8,160 bases of DNA from an uncultured Bacteroidales bacterium. Lineage in GTDB: Bacteria > Bacteroidota > Bacteroidia > Bacteroidales > WCHB1-69. Numbering within the stretch: the stretch's first letter is position 1; every line of letters starts with the position of its first letter. The DNA is taken from assembly GCA_937901455.1 (NCBI GenBank), contig CALDIA010000188.1, positions 1 to 8,160 of the forward strand, written 5' to 3'. Made by a program: the position numbers and the translations under genes. The notes under the pieces are model-generated. The model was not told the DNA's origin. It did no database searches and saw only the letters and a program-made list of their open reading frames with translations. Shown here one piece after another: positions 7,100 through 8,160 of this stretch.

Positions 7100-7906
7100 C
7101 TACTCCCTGAAATCGGTCGGCTTGGCACCTAAGTATTTCTGCACGTATCGACTGAAGTGTGACTGTGAAGAGAATCCGAACAGATCGGCTATGTCGGTGA
7201 AGGTGAGACTGCGGTTGCGCAAAAGGCGACTGATCTCCAAAGCGGTGTAGCGCGTAATCCAGTAGTTGGCTGGATACCCGCTCACCTTTTTCGCCACTTC
7301 TGAAAGATACTTTGGCGTGACGCACAACTTGTCGGAGTAGTAGCTCACCTCTCGATTATGGTAGAAATCGCCATTTTCCAATAGCCCAATAAAACCTTCC
7401 ATAATTTGTGCGTACTGGCTGCTCACCTTTGTCTGACTATTCAGTTCCACATGAAAATCAAAGAAGTCGATAATCATCCGCTGGATGGCGTTGATCATAA
7501 CTTCACGGTGGAAGTGGTGATTGGTGAAGGCATAGCGCCGCTTAATATAGTCGAAGTTGAGCATGCAAACCTCCTGCTGCTCGGGATTGAGGCGCATGAT
7601 GGGGTTGACAAACAGCGCCAGATGCCCTTTCATGCCATAGTTGCTCTGCGGCGTGCACACCTCGATGAACTCCTGCGACACGTAAATGGCATCCACTACA
7701 AAATCGGGGCTTTCCACCACATGACTCACTGTATCGCAACGTGTGAAAATCAGACAGTCGCCAGCTTTGAAACAGAACTCTTTGTTATTGAACGTAAAAG
7801 TGCAATATCCTTGGCGGCAGAAAGCGTGACAAAGGTAGCTGTCAAAGCGTTCATCTCCCACATTTACCAGGGAATCTTCTATAATGATGTCAGGACGATT
7901 AGGCAT
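7100..7906 (-). CDS. AraC-family transcriptional regulator, convergent with the efflux operon
   Basis: This 268-residue cytoplasmic regulator has a C-terminal AraC double helix-turn-helix. The first HTH covers about residues 186-208 (YYSDKLCVTPKYLSEVAKK). The second covers about 234-258 (TDIADLFGFSSQSHFSRYVQKYLG), with the closing signature AKPTDFRE at the C-terminus. The N-terminal part resembles a cupin-like sensing domain, with short strand segments such as CTFTFNNKEFCFKAGDCLIF (35-54). Six cysteines fall between residues 26 and 57, a high density. The protein differs clearly from the regulator at 274-1155, so the two are not a recent duplication. The ATG at 7906 follows a minus-strand TAnnTTTG element. 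The stop codon lies 17 bases from the channel gene's stop, and the macro-domain gene lies 54 bases upstream on the same strand. Its targets are unknown; the pump operon and its own gene are possibilities. Confidence 0.9.
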   Translation of the reverse strand: MPNRPDIIIEDSLVNVGDERFDSYLCHAFCRQGYCTFTFNNKEFCFKAGDCLIFTRCDTVSHVVESPDFVVDAIYVSQEFIEVCTPQSNYGMKGHLALFVNPIMRLNPEQQEVCMLNFDYIKRRYAFTNHHFHREVMINAIQRMIIDFFDFHVELNSQTKVSSQYAQIMEGFIGLLENGDFYHNREVSYYSDKLCVTPKYLSEVAKKVSGYPANYWITRYTALEISRLLRNRSLTFTDIADLFGFSSQSHFSRYVQKYLGAKPTDFRE

Positions 7907-7917
7907 AATGATTCAAA

Positions 7918-7943
7918 TGGGAGGCAAAAATATAAAAATCCCA
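7918..7943 (-). promoter_or_regulatory. -7 element of the second AraC gene, framed by an inverted repeat
   Basis: The minus strand reads TATTTTTG at 7932 to 7925, matching TAnnTTTG, 18 bases before the ATG. No -33 element is visible at the usual distance. TGGGA (7918-7922) and TCCCA (7939-7943) frame it as an inverted repeat whose arms are 21 bases apart, about two helical turns. This could be an operator for autoregulation, but the arms are only five bases long. Confidence 0.4.
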
Positions 7944-7960
7944 CAATAATAATTCCTTAA

Positions 7961-8160
7961 TCAAAAATCATTATCTAAATATAGGTGCTGGTAAATCTCT
8001 TTATCTACATCTTTAAACACATTGAAAATAACGAACTTAACTGTTGTACTGGGATGTAATGACAGAAAATCCGACACGGTCTTCACCGCAATCTCGGCGG
8101 CCAATCGGTTCGGGAAGCGGAACTCGCCCGTCGAGATGCAGCAGAAGGCCACGCTTTCGA
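7961..8160 (-). CDS. macro-domain protein, probable ADP-ribosyl hydrolase (C-terminal part only)
   Basis: Only the last 65 residues are in the window; the gene begins beyond the right edge. The visible part reads ESVAFCCISTGEFRFP, followed by LAAEIAVKTVSDFL and a closing FVIFNVFKDVDKEIYQ. This matches the second half of macro domains: the strand plus the glycine-containing ISTGxFxFP loop that cradles the distal ribose, a helix, and the last strand. The paired Cys before ISTG and the VxFNVF ending recall the zinc-dependent class that removes ADP-ribose from proteins, found in bacteria such as Staphylococcus and Streptococcus. The zinc ligands and the N-terminal catalytic region lie outside the window, so the subclass is inferred. 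A GTG at 8152-8150 is internal, because the conserved sequence continues upstream of it. The stop is 54 bases before the second AraC gene's ATG, so shared transcription is possible. Confidence 0.82.
   Translation of the reverse strand, partial: ESVAFCCISTGEFRFPNRLAAEIAVKTVSDFLSLHPSTTVKFVIFNVFKDVDKEIYQHLYLDNDF

Noticed and set aside
7406..7960. A 184-codon open frame on the plus strand, antisense to the second AraC gene.
   Set aside because: It overlaps a well-supported AraC gene and has no recognisable motif.
1..8160. Search for CRISPR arrays, insertion sequences, tRNA or rRNA genes.
   Set aside because: No regularly spaced repeats, transposase motifs, terminal repeats or RNA gene sequences were recognised.

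Overview
The window looks like a chromosomal segment from a Bacteroidota member, most likely order Bacteroidales (Bacteroides, Prevotella or Parabacteroides type). Three things point this way: the protein sequences resemble Bacteroidales efflux families; the intergenic regions carry copies of the Bacteroidales -7 promoter element TAnnTTTG; and most start codons follow short AT-rich leaders without a Shine-Dalgarno sequence. The species cannot be named from this sequence alone.

Layout. Positions 1-273 are AT-rich and non-coding, with a good minus-strand promoter that reads off the left edge and a weak hairpin behind the first regulator. An AraC-family regulator (274-1155, minus) is divergent from a three-gene plus-strand operon. 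The operon encodes a lipoprotein membrane-fusion protein (1308-2393), an RND inner-membrane pump of the HAE1/AcrB type (2390-5596, overlapping the previous gene by ATGA) and a NodT/OprM-type outer-membrane factor lipoprotein (5640-7082). Convergent with the operon, only 17 bases away, is a second, different AraC-family regulator (7100-7906, minus). Upstream of it on the same strand is the C-terminal end of a macro-domain protein (7961 to beyond 8160), probably a zinc-dependent ADP-ribosyl hydrolase.

How the genes fit together. The three operon products are the three parts of one tripartite exporter crossing both membranes, of the multidrug-efflux type. The divergent AraC protein is the natural candidate regulator, because the 152-base gap it shares with the operon holds promoter elements for both directions plus inverted and direct repeats. 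The operon promoter has a good -7 element but no recognisable -33 element, which would suit an activator. The second AraC protein may also act on the pump or may regulate something else.

This is mostly a recognisable efflux locus, and I did not find a clearly new system. The points most worth checking are an Asp-Asn pair where AcrB-type pumps have the proton-relay Asp-Asp pair in TM4, the repeat-rich divergent control region, and the long N-terminus of the outer-membrane factor.
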